This document shows, in pieces, positions 28,854-38,076 of a DNA stretch of 64,000 bases; within the stretch, counting starts at the first letter, position 1; each line of letters opens with the position of its first letter. The stretch comes from Ignavibacteria bacterium (GTDB lineage Bacteria; Bacteroidota; Ignavibacteria; Tepidaquicellales; Tepidaquicellaceae), in the NCBI GenBank assembly GCA_016710985.1, contig JADJTX010000062.1:124001-188000 (forward strand), read 5' to 3'. The notes under the pieces were generated by a model, which was given only the letters and a program-made list of their open reading frames with translations, made no database searches and had not been told where the DNA came from. The position numbers and the translations under genes are program-made.

Positions 28854-30614
28854 TTACGGATTCAAAGGAGAAACAACTTTGGCAAAAAGTGTTGTGTTGT
28901 TATAACACCTCAGTACATCTCTCAATTCTACAGCACCATCACCTGTAAGATCAGCAGGCAGTCTGTCTCCTGTTAAAAAATTATCTGAGTCAGCGATTAT
29001 TAAAAACAGATCTGTCTGGTCAACGAAACCGTCCTGATTAACATCGCCTGAATACATACAGTATCTTGTTCTTGTGAGTATCGTATTATCACCATAAGCC
29101 TGTGATGCTGAGGTTATAAAACTAAAGGAACTTGCTAACCCGTCAGAAATAAGGTATTCGCCGCCTGCTTTGCTCCATGTTTCTAAACTGTTAAAGTGCT
29201 TTACTACAATGTAATAATTTGATGTTGGAGCTGATGTAAAACTTAAAGTTACTGAATAGTTAACAGAATCAACCGGACCTTTAGCCGAATCTATGATTGT
29301 ATAAGGAGCTACAGTATCTCTCAGGTAAACAGTTACAGTATCCGTTCTTCCCATTCTTCCTGTCACACGGACCAAACCCTGCATGCCGACATTCAAATCA
29401 AGTAAAATACTTCTTATAGGAAGATAATCTACAAATCCAAGTGACGGATTATCAGGATTATGAAATATATGAGCTTCAATTGAGTCAAGGTTACTTGTTC
29501 CCCAGTAATTGTTTTCAGCTTTTATGGAATCAGGGGTATTATTGTAAAGGTCAAATATACTTCCCGAATTCATATTGTCATAGATCTCATTCAAACCAAT
29601 GTCAGTAGTATCAGGACTGGAAAGGTCGCCTAAATTAGGCTTAGCAACATTCTGAATTGTGATTCCCCATAAGTTCCCTCTGATGATATTTCTTGTAACA
29701 ATCGAATTTTGAGTAGCTGATCCGTTAAAATTAATTCCGCTGCCGCCAAGATTTGGATTTCCCTGTATGTTATTGCTGTCAATGATATTGTTATTAATAT
29801 AGAAATTTGAACTGCCTCCGGCTATTGCAATTCCATACCTGTTATGTTTAATGATGTTATTTTCAATAATGGCATTGGGAATTGAACCAACCGGCAGGAA
29901 GGAAATTCCACCTGCCATGATGAAAGGTCCGCCTAATATTGTATTCCCCCGGATGATCATAGGGTCAGCCGTTGTTGCTCCGAAATTGATCTGGGGAACA
30001 TTCGCATTATCAGTATTATTCTCATAAATAAGGTTATTCAGAATTTGCGGCGATGAAGCAATATTCGCCCCTGAAACAAATGCTGCTCTGCGGTTACGGT
30101 AAATTTTACAATTGGAAACTATTGAATTTGACCGGAAGAAAGAAATTGCACCGCTGGCAAATGAACTATTCAAAGTATTATACCTTACAGTACAGCTGTC
30201 AATGAGTATATTACAATCAAGCATTCTGATAGAATTTCCATATTCAAAGATCAGTTTCTTAAGATATGATCCGTCACTGAAGTCTTCGAATTTCAATCCG
30301 AGAAATTTCAGTGTTGTATCCTGAGCCGTTATTTTTGCGGAGTCCGCCGGATTGATAATGAGCACTCCGTTAATATCCACAAAAACTCCCTGAGCGAATT
30401 TCATTGTTGCATTTGAAAGCACTAATATGGTATCGCTGGCTGAGATCGTAATTGTGTCATTAAAGAAATATTCATCAGAAGAGAAAGTAACATCTCCCCC
30501 GGAATATGCGACAAGGCTGTCGAGGTCCCATGTTAAGCCGGTTCCAGGAGTTGAATAATTAGAATAGGAATTTGAGCAGAAAATAAGAAATACAAACAGA
30601 AAAAGTTTTTTCAT
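28854..30614 (-). CDS. Secreted right-handed beta-helix protein with dockerin-like tail
   Basis: 586 aa with a signal peptide (about 1-18). Residues about 110-370 show repeated short strands with Asn ladders and turns (SFFRSNSIVSNCKIYRN, PQILNNLIYENN, NAIIENNIIKHNRYGIAI), the NosD/pectate-lyase-like beta-helix pattern. Next comes a domain with YYIVVKHFNSLETWSKAGG. The tail has two calcium loops, SGDVNQDGFVDQTDL and PADLTGDGAVELRDV. This last part is shared with the M23 protein at 340-2266. The protein is probably a cell-surface or extracellular carbohydrate-related protein; no catalytic site is identified. Confidence 0.82.
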   Translation of the reverse strand: MKKLFLFVFLIFCSNSYSNYSTPGTGLTWDLDSLVAYSGGDVTFSSDEYFFNDTITISASDTILVLSNATMKFAQGVFVDINGVLIINPADSAKITAQDTTLKFLGLKFEDFSDGSYLKKLIFEYGNSIRMLDCNILIDSCTVRYNTLNSSFASGAISFFRSNSIVSNCKIYRNRRAAFVSGANIASSPQILNNLIYENNTDNANVPQINFGATTADPMIIRGNTILGGPFIMAGGISFLPVGSIPNAIIENNIIKHNRYGIAIAGGSSNFYINNNIIDSNNIQGNPNLGGSGINFNGSATQNSIVTRNIIRGNLWGITIQNVAKPNLGDLSSPDTTDIGLNEIYDNMNSGSIFDLYNNTPDSIKAENNYWGTSNLDSIEAHIFHNPDNPSLGFVDYLPIRSILLDLNVGMQGLVRVTGRMGRTDTVTVYLRDTVAPYTIIDSAKGPVDSVNYSVTLSFTSAPTSNYYIVVKHFNSLETWSKAGGEYLISDGLASSFSFITSASQAYGDNTILTRTRYCMYSGDVNQDGFVDQTDLFLIIADSDNFLTGDRLPADLTGDGAVELRDVLRCYNNTTLFAKVVSPLNP

Positions 30615-30652
30615 CTTTTAGTTGGGGTTAGTTTATGAAAATTTAGTTTATA

Positions 30653-30660
30653 CAAAATTA
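30653..30660 (-). promoter_or_regulatory. Possible -7 box TAATTTTG for the beta-helix gene
   Basis: On the minus strand TAATTTTG (TAnnTTTG) lies about 39 bp before the start codon at 30614. No clear -33 TTG is seen, so confidence is low. Confidence 0.3.
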
Positions 30661-30716
30661 ATAAATTTAATCTTTGGATATTAATGATTAATTTATCTCA
30701 AAATTAACTGTACCGA

Positions 30717-32372
30717 ATGACAATTCCATATAACTCACTGCCATCTTACAGTGAGCTCTTTCTGAAATACATAGAGAATTTTGAAAGCTTAAAAAATTTT
30801 TACGAATATGATTACAGAAGTGATGAAGACTTTCTGAAATGTATTGAGCTGAAAAAGCAGACCTATCTTAATGGCAAGAACTTTTTCCGGAATGACATAT
30901 GTGAGATTCTGAAAGAACAGAATGAAAACTTTCTTTCTTCAGAGAAGACCTTTGATAATATTAAGCTATTGAATGAGCACGATACCTTTGCCGTAGTGAC
31001 AGGGCAGCAGCTTGGATTTCTCAGCGGACCTTATTACACAATTTTAAAAGCCATCAACACAATTCAATTATCAGAAAAGCTGAATAAGAAATTTCCGGAG
31101 TATAAGTTCGTTCCTGTCTTCTGGCTTGAGGCAGATGATCATGACTTTCTCGAGATAAACAACATCAATGTAATTTCAAAGGAGAATGATCTTAAAAACA
31201 TAAAGTATTTTGAAAAAGGACAGGAAAGTGAAAAATATTTAAAGCCGGCAGGAAACATCGTCCTTGATGAGTTTACAGATCCTTTTGTGAATGAGCTTGA
31301 AGCAACATTCAATAAAACTGATTTTACGGAAAATTTATTCCGGAGCATAAGGGAAACTTATAAAACCGGTTCGGATATTAAAACTGCGTTTGCGCGATTT
31401 TTAAATTCATTGATTGGGAACAAAGGTTTGGTATTCATTGATCCTACTGATGCCGCCGTCAAAAAATTTTTAAAACCTGTATTTGAAACTGAACTGAATA
31501 CTTCTCCGCAGGTTTGTGAGAAAGTAATTAACACATCAGTAGAGCTTGAACAAAGTTATTCCGTACAGGTAAAGCCAAAGCCTATCAATTTATTTTACAT
31601 TCACGAAGGTCACAGGTATTTGTTAGAGCCGAGGGAAAATGATGTTTATGCTTTAAAGCATTCGAGACAAAAATTTTCCAGAGAAGAATTGTATGGTTTG
31701 CTTGAATCGAATCCGGAACGATTCAGCTGGAACGTTGTAACCCGGCCGATCTGTCAGGATTACATTCTTCCGACTGTCGCATATATCGGAGGACCATCTG
31801 AAATATCTTACTTCGGACAATTTAAGGAAGTTTATAAATTTTTCAATATACCAATGCCGGTAATTTATCCAAGAACTTCAGTTACCATACTGGAGAACAG
31901 GGTAAAGAGCTTTTTGGAAAAAAATCAGATAAAGTTTAATGAATTGTTTTATGAGAAGGATCTGGCAAAAAAACTATTAAAAGAAAGCTCTGTAGTAAGC
32001 GCTGACGAAATATTTTCAGAAATGAAAGAAGAGCTGACAGGGTTGTTTTACACATACGAAAAAGAGCTTTCAAGAATAGATGTAAATCAAACGGAGGCTT
32101 TTATAAAAAGGAACAGGCAGTTTTTAGAATCCCTTGATGTTGCCAGGGATAAATTTTCCGGTGCCCAGTCAAAACAAAATGAAATCATTTCAAACCAGCT
32201 CAGCAAAGTGTTGTTGTATATTTATCCTGATAATACTCTGCAGGAGAGAGTCCTGAATATTACCTATTTTTTGAATAAGTACGGTCCGGCTTTTACAGAT
32301 CATCTTATGAATGAGATTAAGATAGATGACTTCAGTCATCAGCTGATTGATGCATCATCAGGCATGAATTAA
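30717..32372 (+). CDS. bshC: Bacillithiol biosynthesis cysteine-adding enzyme BshC
   Basis: Last step of bacillithiol synthesis, adding cysteine to glucosaminyl-malate. Family landmarks: VVTGQQLGFLSGPYYTILKA, then FVPVFWLEADDHDFLEINN, later TRPICQDYILPTVAYIGGPS and FFNIPMPVIYPRTS. 551 aa is within the normal range, and a coiled coil occupies about 430-490. bshA and bshB are not in the window. It is followed 11 bp later by a GT9 gene, with which it probably shares a transcript. The assignment is firm and implies bacillithiol as a low-molecular-weight thiol. Confidence 0.94.
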   Translation: MTIPYNSLPSYSELFLKYIENFESLKNFYEYDYRSDEDFLKCIELKKQTYLNGKNFFRNDICEILKEQNENFLSSEKTFDNIKLLNEHDTFAVVTGQQLGFLSGPYYTILKAINTIQLSEKLNKKFPEYKFVPVFWLEADDHDFLEINNINVISKENDLKNIKYFEKGQESEKYLKPAGNIVLDEFTDPFVNELEATFNKTDFTENLFRSIRETYKTGSDIKTAFARFLNSLIGNKGLVFIDPTDAAVKKFLKPVFETELNTSPQVCEKVINTSVELEQSYSVQVKPKPINLFYIHEGHRYLLEPRENDVYALKHSRQKFSREELYGLLESNPERFSWNVVTRPICQDYILPTVAYIGGPSEISYFGQFKEVYKFFNIPMPVIYPRTSVTILENRVKSFLEKNQIKFNELFYEKDLAKKLLKESSVVSADEIFSEMKEELTGLFYTYEKELSRIDVNQTEAFIKRNRQFLESLDVARDKFSGAQSKQNEIISNQLSKVLLYIYPDNTLQERVLNITYFLNKYGPAFTDHLMNEIKIDDFSHQLIDASSGMN

Positions 32373-32383
32373 TCAGAAGCCAT

Positions 32384-33334
32384 TTGTCATTAATAAAAAA
32401 AATATTGGTAATACGGTTTTCTTCATTTGGCGACATAATCCTTTCTTTCCCGCTTCTTAAAAAACTGAGGGAAAAATTTCCCGGATCTGAAATGCATTTC
32501 CTGACGAAGAAAAATTATGCGGAAATTGTTTCCCTTAATCGTGATGTAAACAAAGTAATTTATCCTGACGGCTCTTTGGCAGAAACAAGAAAAGCAATTG
32601 GTAATGAGAATTATGATCTGATCATTGACATTCATAAGAATTTCAGGAGTTTGTTTATAAGCGCATTTAATGCGAAAAAGATAAGAAGATATTACAAAGA
32701 GAATTTTAAGAAATTTCTGCTGGTAAATATAAAATTAAATTTCTTCAGAGAGATCATTCCTGTTTATAAGAAATATTTGCTATCGATAAACGAATTTTTA
32801 AATGATGATGATCTTGATTTTACGATATCAGAATTAAATTTCGGGAAAGACAGAATTCTCGAAGAGGATTATATTGTGATCTCACCTGCATCAAGACATT
32901 TTACAAAGACTTATCCTGCTGAAAAGTTCATAGAGTTTATTATTGGTTTGAAGGATAAGAGAGTCATACTTGTTGGTGATAACTCAACAAATGATAAAAA
33001 GATCTGTGATTATATAGAGTCCAAATGTAAGAATATACTTAACCTGTGCGGGAAGCTTGATATGAATGAGCTTGCTAATGTGATATACTATAGTGATTAT
33101 GTAATCTGCAATGACAGCGCAATTATGCATCTAAGCGAAGCACTCGGAAAGAGAGTCGTCGCCTTGTTTGGTTCTACGGTTAAGGAGTTTGGATTTTTTC
33201 CGCAGCTGATGGAATCAAAAGTTTTTGAAGTTGATAATTTAAAGTGCATACCGTGTACACATATAGGGAGAGAAAGCTGTCCTAAGGGACATTTTAGATG
33301 TATGGAAGAAATACAGTTGATAATTGATAATTGA
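32384..33334 (+). CDS. Glycosyltransferase family 9 (heptosyltransferase-like), second copy
   Basis: 316 aa. GT9 motifs: ILVIRFSSFGDIILSFPLL, ISPASRHFTKTYPAEKF and CNDSAIMHLSEALGKRVVAL. The Cys-rich tail CIPCTHIGRESCPKGHFRCM matches that of the GT9 protein at 10748. The TTG start follows bshC by 11 bp. The last residues (LIIDN) and the TGA stop are encoded by the first units of a GATAATT array, so the original C terminus may have been replaced by the repeat. Probably acts in LPS core assembly. Confidence 0.88.
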   Translation: MSLIKKILVIRFSSFGDIILSFPLLKKLREKFPGSEMHFLTKKNYAEIVSLNRDVNKVIYPDGSLAETRKAIGNENYDLIIDIHKNFRSLFISAFNAKKIRRYYKENFKKFLLVNIKLNFFREIIPVYKKYLLSINEFLNDDDLDFTISELNFGKDRILEEDYIVISPASRHFTKTYPAEKFIEFIIGLKDKRVILVGDNSTNDKKICDYIESKCKNILNLCGKLDMNELANVIYYSDYVICNDSAIMHLSEALGKRVVALFGSTVKEFGFFPQLMESKVFEVDNLKCIPCTHIGRESCPKGHFRCMEEIQLIIDN

Positions 33335-33367
33335 TAATTGATAATTGATAATGATAATTGATATTGA
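33316..33367. repeat. Heptad array GATAATT at the end of the GT9 gene
   Basis: About six units; the first two overlap the coding end of the GT9 gene and give its stop codon. The same word follows xseA. Confidence 0.85.
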
Positions 33368-33386
33368 TAAGTTAGCAGCTTTAGCA

Positions 33387-33491
33387 ACACAATACACAAT
33401 ACACAATACACAATACACAATACACAATACACAATACACAATACACAATACACAATACACAATACACAATACACAATACACAATACACAAT
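33387..33491. repeat. Heptad array CAATACA (about 15 perfect units) abutting the rlmI start
   Basis: About fifteen identical CAATACA units run without a gap to the rlmI ATG, whose A and T come from the last unit (ACACAATG). It leaves no room for a Shine-Dalgarno site. Minus-strand and plus-strand open frames across it are translated repeat. Confidence 0.95.
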
Positions 33492-34671
33492 GTCGAGTAT
33501 AATTTTAAAGAAAAACGAAGAGCGGAGATTGATGTCAGGGCATCAATGGATATTCAGCAATGAGATAGAAAAAACAGAAGGTGAATTAAGAAATGGTGAT
33601 ATTGTTGAATTATTTTCTGACAGCAGGAAATTTTTGGGAAAGGGACTTTATAATAGAAATTCATTGATTGCATACAGGCATTTAACAGACAAGGATGAAG
33701 AAATTGACCGGGCTTTTATTTTTAAGAGAATAAGTCTTGCAAATTCGTTAAGGAAAAAAATTCATCCGTCTCGGGATGTATACAGACTTGTAAACAGTGA
33801 GAGTGATTTTTTACCGGGACTGATAATTGATAAATTTGAAGATAAGTTTTCTTTTCAGATATTTTCATATGGAATGAATGAATTATCCGGAATCATACAG
33901 GATATCCTAAAGGAAAATTTCAAAGCGAAATTGATAGTTGAAAAAAATGACAGTGAATTAAGAACTCTCGAAGGATTGGAAAAGAAGGAAGGTATAATTT
34001 ATGACTCAATGGAAGGGGATGATAAAACTTTCACAGTGACGATTGATGATCTGAAGTATAAAATAGATCTGCTGAACGGACAGAAGACCGGCTTTTACTT
34101 AGATCAGTGCGAAAACAGGATGTTGCTTCGAAAATATGTTAATGAAAAGTCCAAAGTGCTTGATCTTTTCTGCAATGAAGGCGGATTTGCTTTAAATGCG
34201 GCTTACATGAATGCTGAGGAGATCACAGGAGTTGACTCTTCGGAACATTCGATAAAAACCGCTAAAGAAAATGCTGAGCTTAATGATCTTAAAAAGATCA
34301 ATTTTATAAACAAAGATGTTTTTGAATATATGAATGAACTCTTTCAGACACAGGAAAGGTTTGATTTCATTATTCTTGATCCGCCTTCCTTTACAAAATC
34401 AAAGAAGAATCTTTTTACAGCTTTGAAGGGTTATGGGGAATTGAACTATAAAGCTATGAGATTATTAAAACCGAATTCTTTTTTGTTTACCTTTTCCTGC
34501 TCTCATCATATCAGTGAAAGTAATTTTGAAAATATGCTTGTGAAAAGTTCAGCTGAAGCGGGTAGAAAAATTCAGATCATCGAATTTAATAACTGTTCTT
34601 TTGACCATCCGGTATTACCCCAAATGCCCGAAACGAAATATTTAAAGGGGTATCTATTGAGAGTGTCATGA
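33490..34671 (+). CDS. rlmI: Class I SAM-dependent rRNA methyltransferase (RlmI-like)
   Basis: 23S rRNA cytosine-C5 methyltransferase family. The N-terminal PUA domain (about 1-75) starts LKKNEERRLMSGHQWIFSNE. The Rossmann methyltransferase domain has KTGFYLDQCENR, the SAM loop VLDLFCNEGGFALNAA, and DPPSFTKSKKNL with a late FTFSCSHH. 393 aa is normal. The ATG at 33490 is the first possible start in frame that keeps the PUA domain, and it directly joins the CAATACA array. Translation must therefore start without a Shine-Dalgarno site. Target base inferred from the family. Confidence 0.9.
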   Translation: MSSIILKKNEERRLMSGHQWIFSNEIEKTEGELRNGDIVELFSDSRKFLGKGLYNRNSLIAYRHLTDKDEEIDRAFIFKRISLANSLRKKIHPSRDVYRLVNSESDFLPGLIIDKFEDKFSFQIFSYGMNELSGIIQDILKENFKAKLIVEKNDSELRTLEGLEKKEGIIYDSMEGDDKTFTVTIDDLKYKIDLLNGQKTGFYLDQCENRMLLRKYVNEKSKVLDLFCNEGGFALNAAYMNAEEITGVDSSEHSIKTAKENAELNDLKKINFINKDVFEYMNELFQTQERFDFIILDPPSFTKSKKNLFTALKGYGELNYKAMRLLKPNSFLFTFSCSHHISESNFENMLVKSSAEAGRKIQIIEFNNCSFDHPVLPQMPETKYLKGYLLRVS

Positions 34672-34680
34672 GTTTCTTAT

Positions 34681-34711
34681 TTGAACTTAGTCTTCATAAG
34701 CATTATATTTG
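34681..34711 (+). promoter_or_regulatory. Bacteroidota-type promoter TTG-N20-TATATTTG
   Basis: TTG at 34681-34683 and TATATTTG at 34704-34711 are 20 bp apart, fitting the -33/-7 consensus of Bacteroidota sigma factors. The start codon of the HmoB-like gene lies about 60 bp downstream. Confidence 0.55.
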
Positions 34712-34772
34712 TTAAAAAACTAAATCAACATTTAAAATCATCAGAGTAACTAATTAAAAATTATCAGAAAAA

Positions 34773-35111
34773 ATGGATCGGGATAAAAAAAGTTTTGTAG
34801 CAATAAACTATATCAGCTGTAAGGATTTTTACAAGCCAAGATTTGAAGAGCTGTTTGGAACTAGGGCACATGCAATTGACAGGATGCCCGGCTTTGAATT
34901 CATGGAAGTATTAAAACCACGGGACGGAAACGGAGATTATTTAATAGTAAGCCATTGGGATTCAGAAGATGCTTTTAAGGACTGGACAAGATCAAAGGAG
35001 TTTATTGACGGACACAAAAGAGGATTTGAAGACATAAAAATTGCCAGGGAAAAAGGAGAGGAAGCGCCTATGACATCAGATTTTAAAACTTATGAAGTAA
35101 TTGCAAGATAG
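34773..35111 (+). CDS. HmoB/IsdG-like antibiotic-biosynthesis-monooxygenase-fold protein
   Basis: 112 aa ABM-fold protein. The pattern NYISCKDFYKPRFEELFGTR, MPGFEFMEVLKP, LIVSHWDSEDAFKDWTRS and FIDGHKRGF matches the heme-degrading monooxygenases HmoB/IsdG, with the Trp in DWTRS and the His in DGHKRG as likely heme-side residues. A lipoprotein and a TonB receptor follow on the same strand, suggesting iron or heme acquisition. Activity is inferred; other ABM proteins have different substrates. Its own promoter lies just upstream. Confidence 0.78.
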   Translation: MDRDKKSFVAINYISCKDFYKPRFEELFGTRAHAIDRMPGFEFMEVLKPRDGNGDYLIVSHWDSEDAFKDWTRSKEFIDGHKRGFEDIKIAREKGEEAPMTSDFKTYEVIAR

Positions 35112-35196
35112 TACAGAATAAAAATTAATTACAAATTTTAAATAAGAAAGTATTTTTTAGATCAATACATTAATTAAAAATAAAACAGGAGAATAA

Positions 35197-35724
35197 GTGA
35201 AAAAGAAATTTAACATTAAAGCATTTGAGGTACTGGTTATAGCATTATTATTTATTTCAGTTTACAGCTGCAGTGATGATGACAATCCAATTGTAACAAC
35301 AGGACCGGATGCAAAATCGATAAACGGTCAGGTAACCTTTGTAGATACAAATTTTATTTTAACAGGAGGAACGTACCTTATTTCAGCATATCCTTCGACA
35401 GGATGGCCTCCAATGGCCGGACCAGCCGCTTACGATACAATTCACGTTTCAAGAACTAATAATGTTCTTAATCTGATATATAATTATAAGCTTGTTGACC
35501 TGAATCCCGGTGATTACGTAGTCTCAGTAGGTTTCAGAAAGAGCACAGGAGGTCAAAGTCCTATCATGTCGATCTACGGTTGTGATACTTTAAGAGCAAT
35601 AGATTCTGCCGGAGTAGCTTGCCTGTTCAATCCGTCAAAAAAGGCAACCATAGGATCAAATAATCAGGGAACAGCGGGAATAGATATGCTATCATGGTCA
35701 GATACGACTAAGAAAATTTACTAA
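35197..35724 (+). CDS. Hypothetical lipoprotein
   Basis: 175 aa. The signal peptide ends in the lipobox VYSC (C25), followed by an acidic SDDD stretch that in Bacteroidota often favours outer-membrane or surface sorting. The mature part is one beta-rich domain with TFVDTNFILTGGTYLISAYP and DLNPGDYVVSVGFRKSTGG, possibly Ig- or transthyretin-like. The start is GTG at 35197 after a good CAGGAGA site. It lies between the HmoB-like gene and the TonB receptor gene, with a terminator after it. Function unknown; a heme or iron role is suggested only by position. Confidence 0.7.
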   Translation: MKKKFNIKAFEVLVIALLFISVYSCSDDDNPIVTTGPDAKSINGQVTFVDTNFILTGGTYLISAYPSTGWPPMAGPAAYDTIHVSRTNNVLNLIYNYKLVDLNPGDYVVSVGFRKSTGGQSPIMSIYGCDTLRAIDSAGVACLFNPSKKATIGSNNQGTAGIDMLSWSDTTKKIY

Positions 35725-35761
35725 TGAACTATTTAAATATTTTTATTTTTCATATTTTAAA

Positions 35762-35800
35762 AGCAGGATCAGATTATTACTGATCCTGCTTTTCTTTTTT
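35762..35800 (+). terminator. Rho-independent terminator overlapping the TonB receptor leader
   Basis: AGCAGGATCAG and CTGATCCTGCT form a perfect 11-bp stem with a 7-base loop, followed by TTTCTTTTTTT. It lies 12 bp before the receptor's first start-like codon, and its right arm and T run are in frame with the receptor's signal-like hydrophobic stretch. Confidence 0.85.
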
Positions 35801-35811
35801 TAAATTGTCCT

Positions 35812-38076
35812 TTGATTATTTTTGCTCAGGGTGTTCTGGAAGGAAAAGTAATAGACGAGGAAACGAATTCTGTTGTCAGTCTTGCAAATATAAGAATCAA
35901 CAGGGAAGACTCAAAAGAATATCTTCAGACCAAGTCTGAAGTATCAGGGGTATACAAATTCAGGAATCTTGAGGCGGGTCTTTATGAGATAACGGTAACC
36001 TGTATAGGATATGAAACTTACCGGAACAAGATCATGATCGAAACATCGAAATCAAAATCTATGGAAATATTTTTAGTAACAGCTGAAATAGAAATTGAAA
36101 AGATCAATGTAACCTCTACCAAGACTGAAGTAACTTTACAACAGACACCTTCTTCAATATCAGTTGTAACTGCTGATGAGATAAGAAAAAAAAACATTCA
36201 GACATTTGACAATGTGCTTGAACAGGTACAGGGAGTGACACTTAACAGAAGCAGCGGAATTAATGTGAATTCACTTTCAATAAGAGGATCGTCTGATGTT
36301 GCAGGTGGTGGCATAGGAAACCGTGTTCTTCTGCTTCTTGACGGAAGACCATCACTTACAGGAGATTCAAAAGGGGCTTTATGGTCTTTGATACCGGTAT
36401 CACTCATTGAAAGAACAGAGGTTGTAAAGGGAGCTTTTTCATCTTTGTATGGTTCCAGTGCGATTGGAGGTGTTGTAAACGTAATTACGAAAAAGCCGAC
36501 TTACGATGCTTTTACCGGAATAAATTTCAATTACGGATTTTATGAAAAACTAAGTGACAGTTTAAGGTTTACGAATAACCTTCTTACATTTACATCTGCA
36601 GATATAATTCACAGTAATACAATAAACAAATTCTCATATCTGTTAAATCTGAATTACAATAATAATGACGGACATTCACAACAGACAAACTTCGATTTTT
36701 ATTCAGGAATAGGAAAATTCACATATGACCTTTTTGGCAACAGGGATCTTGAAGTTACTTTACAATATACAAATTCAAACAGCGGGTTTCCTCACTACTG
36801 GAGAAAGCAGGCCGGAAGCGTTGCTGATCCATATAGAGTAGCTGACTATTATCTTGGTGATAAGATTCAAAAAGAGACACAGAGCTACGATTTGTTTTAC
36901 AGGGCAATTCCTAATGCTGTTTCAAAATACACAACAAGATTTTATTATTACTATCTTAACAGTAATTCATATTATAATCCAAACAACCCTGTTTCCATTG
37001 AGTTTGCAGATACAGGAAAAGGTCTTAACACTTACATTAATTCATATAACATCGGAAATATTTCGCAGGTTGATTTTCAGCTTGGGAAAAACAATTATCT
37101 TGTTTCAGGAATAGATTTTCAGATCAATATCGTAAAATCCGATCCTTCGGATATCCTGTACGGAAATCAGCAGATGAATAATTTCGGGGTCTTTGCACAG
37201 GATCAGTTTAAAATTGTAAAAGATAAGTTTGGAAATTCCATACTTGAATCTACACTAGGGGCAAGGTTTGATTTCAATAAAGTCATTTCCGGAGTACAGT
37301 CAACTGAGTTAAGCCCGAAATTTTCTCTCGTTTTTTCTCCGGATACGGATAATGACGTGATCAAAAATACTGCTTACAGATTTTTAGTCGGAAGAGCATT
37401 CAGAGCACCCTCAATTGCTGAGATATATTTTAAAAAGGAATTGTTCGGCGGATTTGATTTCCTTTACAATCCCAATCTCAGACCGGAAGTAATGGTCTCT
37501 GCAGAAGTTGGCGCAAGAAAGCAATTCAGCAACAGGTTCACTCTTGATTTTGCATTTTTTTTCAACAGGTATCAGGACCTTATACAATACGTGAATACAG
37601 GGACTTCTATATACGGACCTTTCCAGGTCCGGAATATTGCAGATTCACAGATAAAAGGATTTGAATTTTCAATCGATTATAATTCATCTGTTAAGATGTT
37701 TAATAATCCCTTCGAATATTTTTTTAATGTAAGTTATACTTATCTAAATGCCAGAGACCTTTCTGCTGACAGAAAAGATGATTATCTGCCGTATAAGCCG
37801 GTGAATAATTTTTTATTCACAACTAATTTTGCATATTACGGATTCAATCTTGATATCAACGGCAAGTATCTCAGTGCAATTGATGAAGTTCTTTTTTATA
37901 AACTCGAAGAGCCCGAATCTTATTTTCTTCTTGGAATGAAACTAAGAAAGGATATAACAAAAAAAATGTCATTTTTTATCGGGATCAATAATCTTTTCGA
38001 TGTATCTTACCAGGAGCTTGAAAGAATTCAAGCGCCTAACCGAAATTTCAATTCAGGTTTTAGTATAGAATTTTAA
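35812..38076 (+). CDS. TonB-dependent receptor
   Basis: Outer-membrane receptor taking up a scarce ligand with energy from TonB. Order: carboxypeptidase-D-like regulatory domain (about 5-95, LEGKVIDEETNSVVSLANIR), plug (about 100-225, SVVTADEIRKKNIQTFDNVL, LLLDGRPSLTG, GSSAIGGVVNVITKKP) and a 22-strand barrel ending in FNSGFSIEF. The listed TTG start would give only MIIFAQG as a leader. Upstream codons in frame read AFLFLNCPLI, the hydrophobic half of a signal peptide, but contain no ATG, GTG or TTG before a stop at 35758. The N terminus is therefore odd. The upstream HmoB-like gene suggests heme or iron ligands. Confidence 0.92.
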   Translation: MIIFAQGVLEGKVIDEETNSVVSLANIRINREDSKEYLQTKSEVSGVYKFRNLEAGLYEITVTCIGYETYRNKIMIETSKSKSMEIFLVTAEIEIEKINVTSTKTEVTLQQTPSSISVVTADEIRKKNIQTFDNVLEQVQGVTLNRSSGINVNSLSIRGSSDVAGGGIGNRVLLLLDGRPSLTGDSKGALWSLIPVSLIERTEVVKGAFSSLYGSSAIGGVVNVITKKPTYDAFTGINFNYGFYEKLSDSLRFTNNLLTFTSADIIHSNTINKFSYLLNLNYNNNDGHSQQTNFDFYSGIGKFTYDLFGNRDLEVTLQYTNSNSGFPHYWRKQAGSVADPYRVADYYLGDKIQKETQSYDLFYRAIPNAVSKYTTRFYYYYLNSNSYYNPNNPVSIEFADTGKGLNTYINSYNIGNISQVDFQLGKNNYLVSGIDFQINIVKSDPSDILYGNQQMNNFGVFAQDQFKIVKDKFGNSILESTLGARFDFNKVISGVQSTELSPKFSLVFSPDTDNDVIKNTAYRFLVGRAFRAPSIAEIYFKKELFGGFDFLYNPNLRPEVMVSAEVGARKQFSNRFTLDFAFFFNRYQDLIQYVNTGTSIYGPFQVRNIADSQIKGFEFSIDYNSSVKMFNNPFEYFFNVSYTYLNARDLSADRKDDYLPYKPVNNFLFTTNFAYYGFNLDINGKYLSAIDEVLFYKLEEPESYFLLGMKLRKDITKKMSFFIGINNLFDVSYQELERIQAPNRNFNSGFSIEF

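Noticed and set aside
33097..33563. Open frames with CIVYCVL or TIHNTQY repeats on both strands
   Set aside because: Translations of the CAATACA array, overlapping the real GT9 and rlmI genes.
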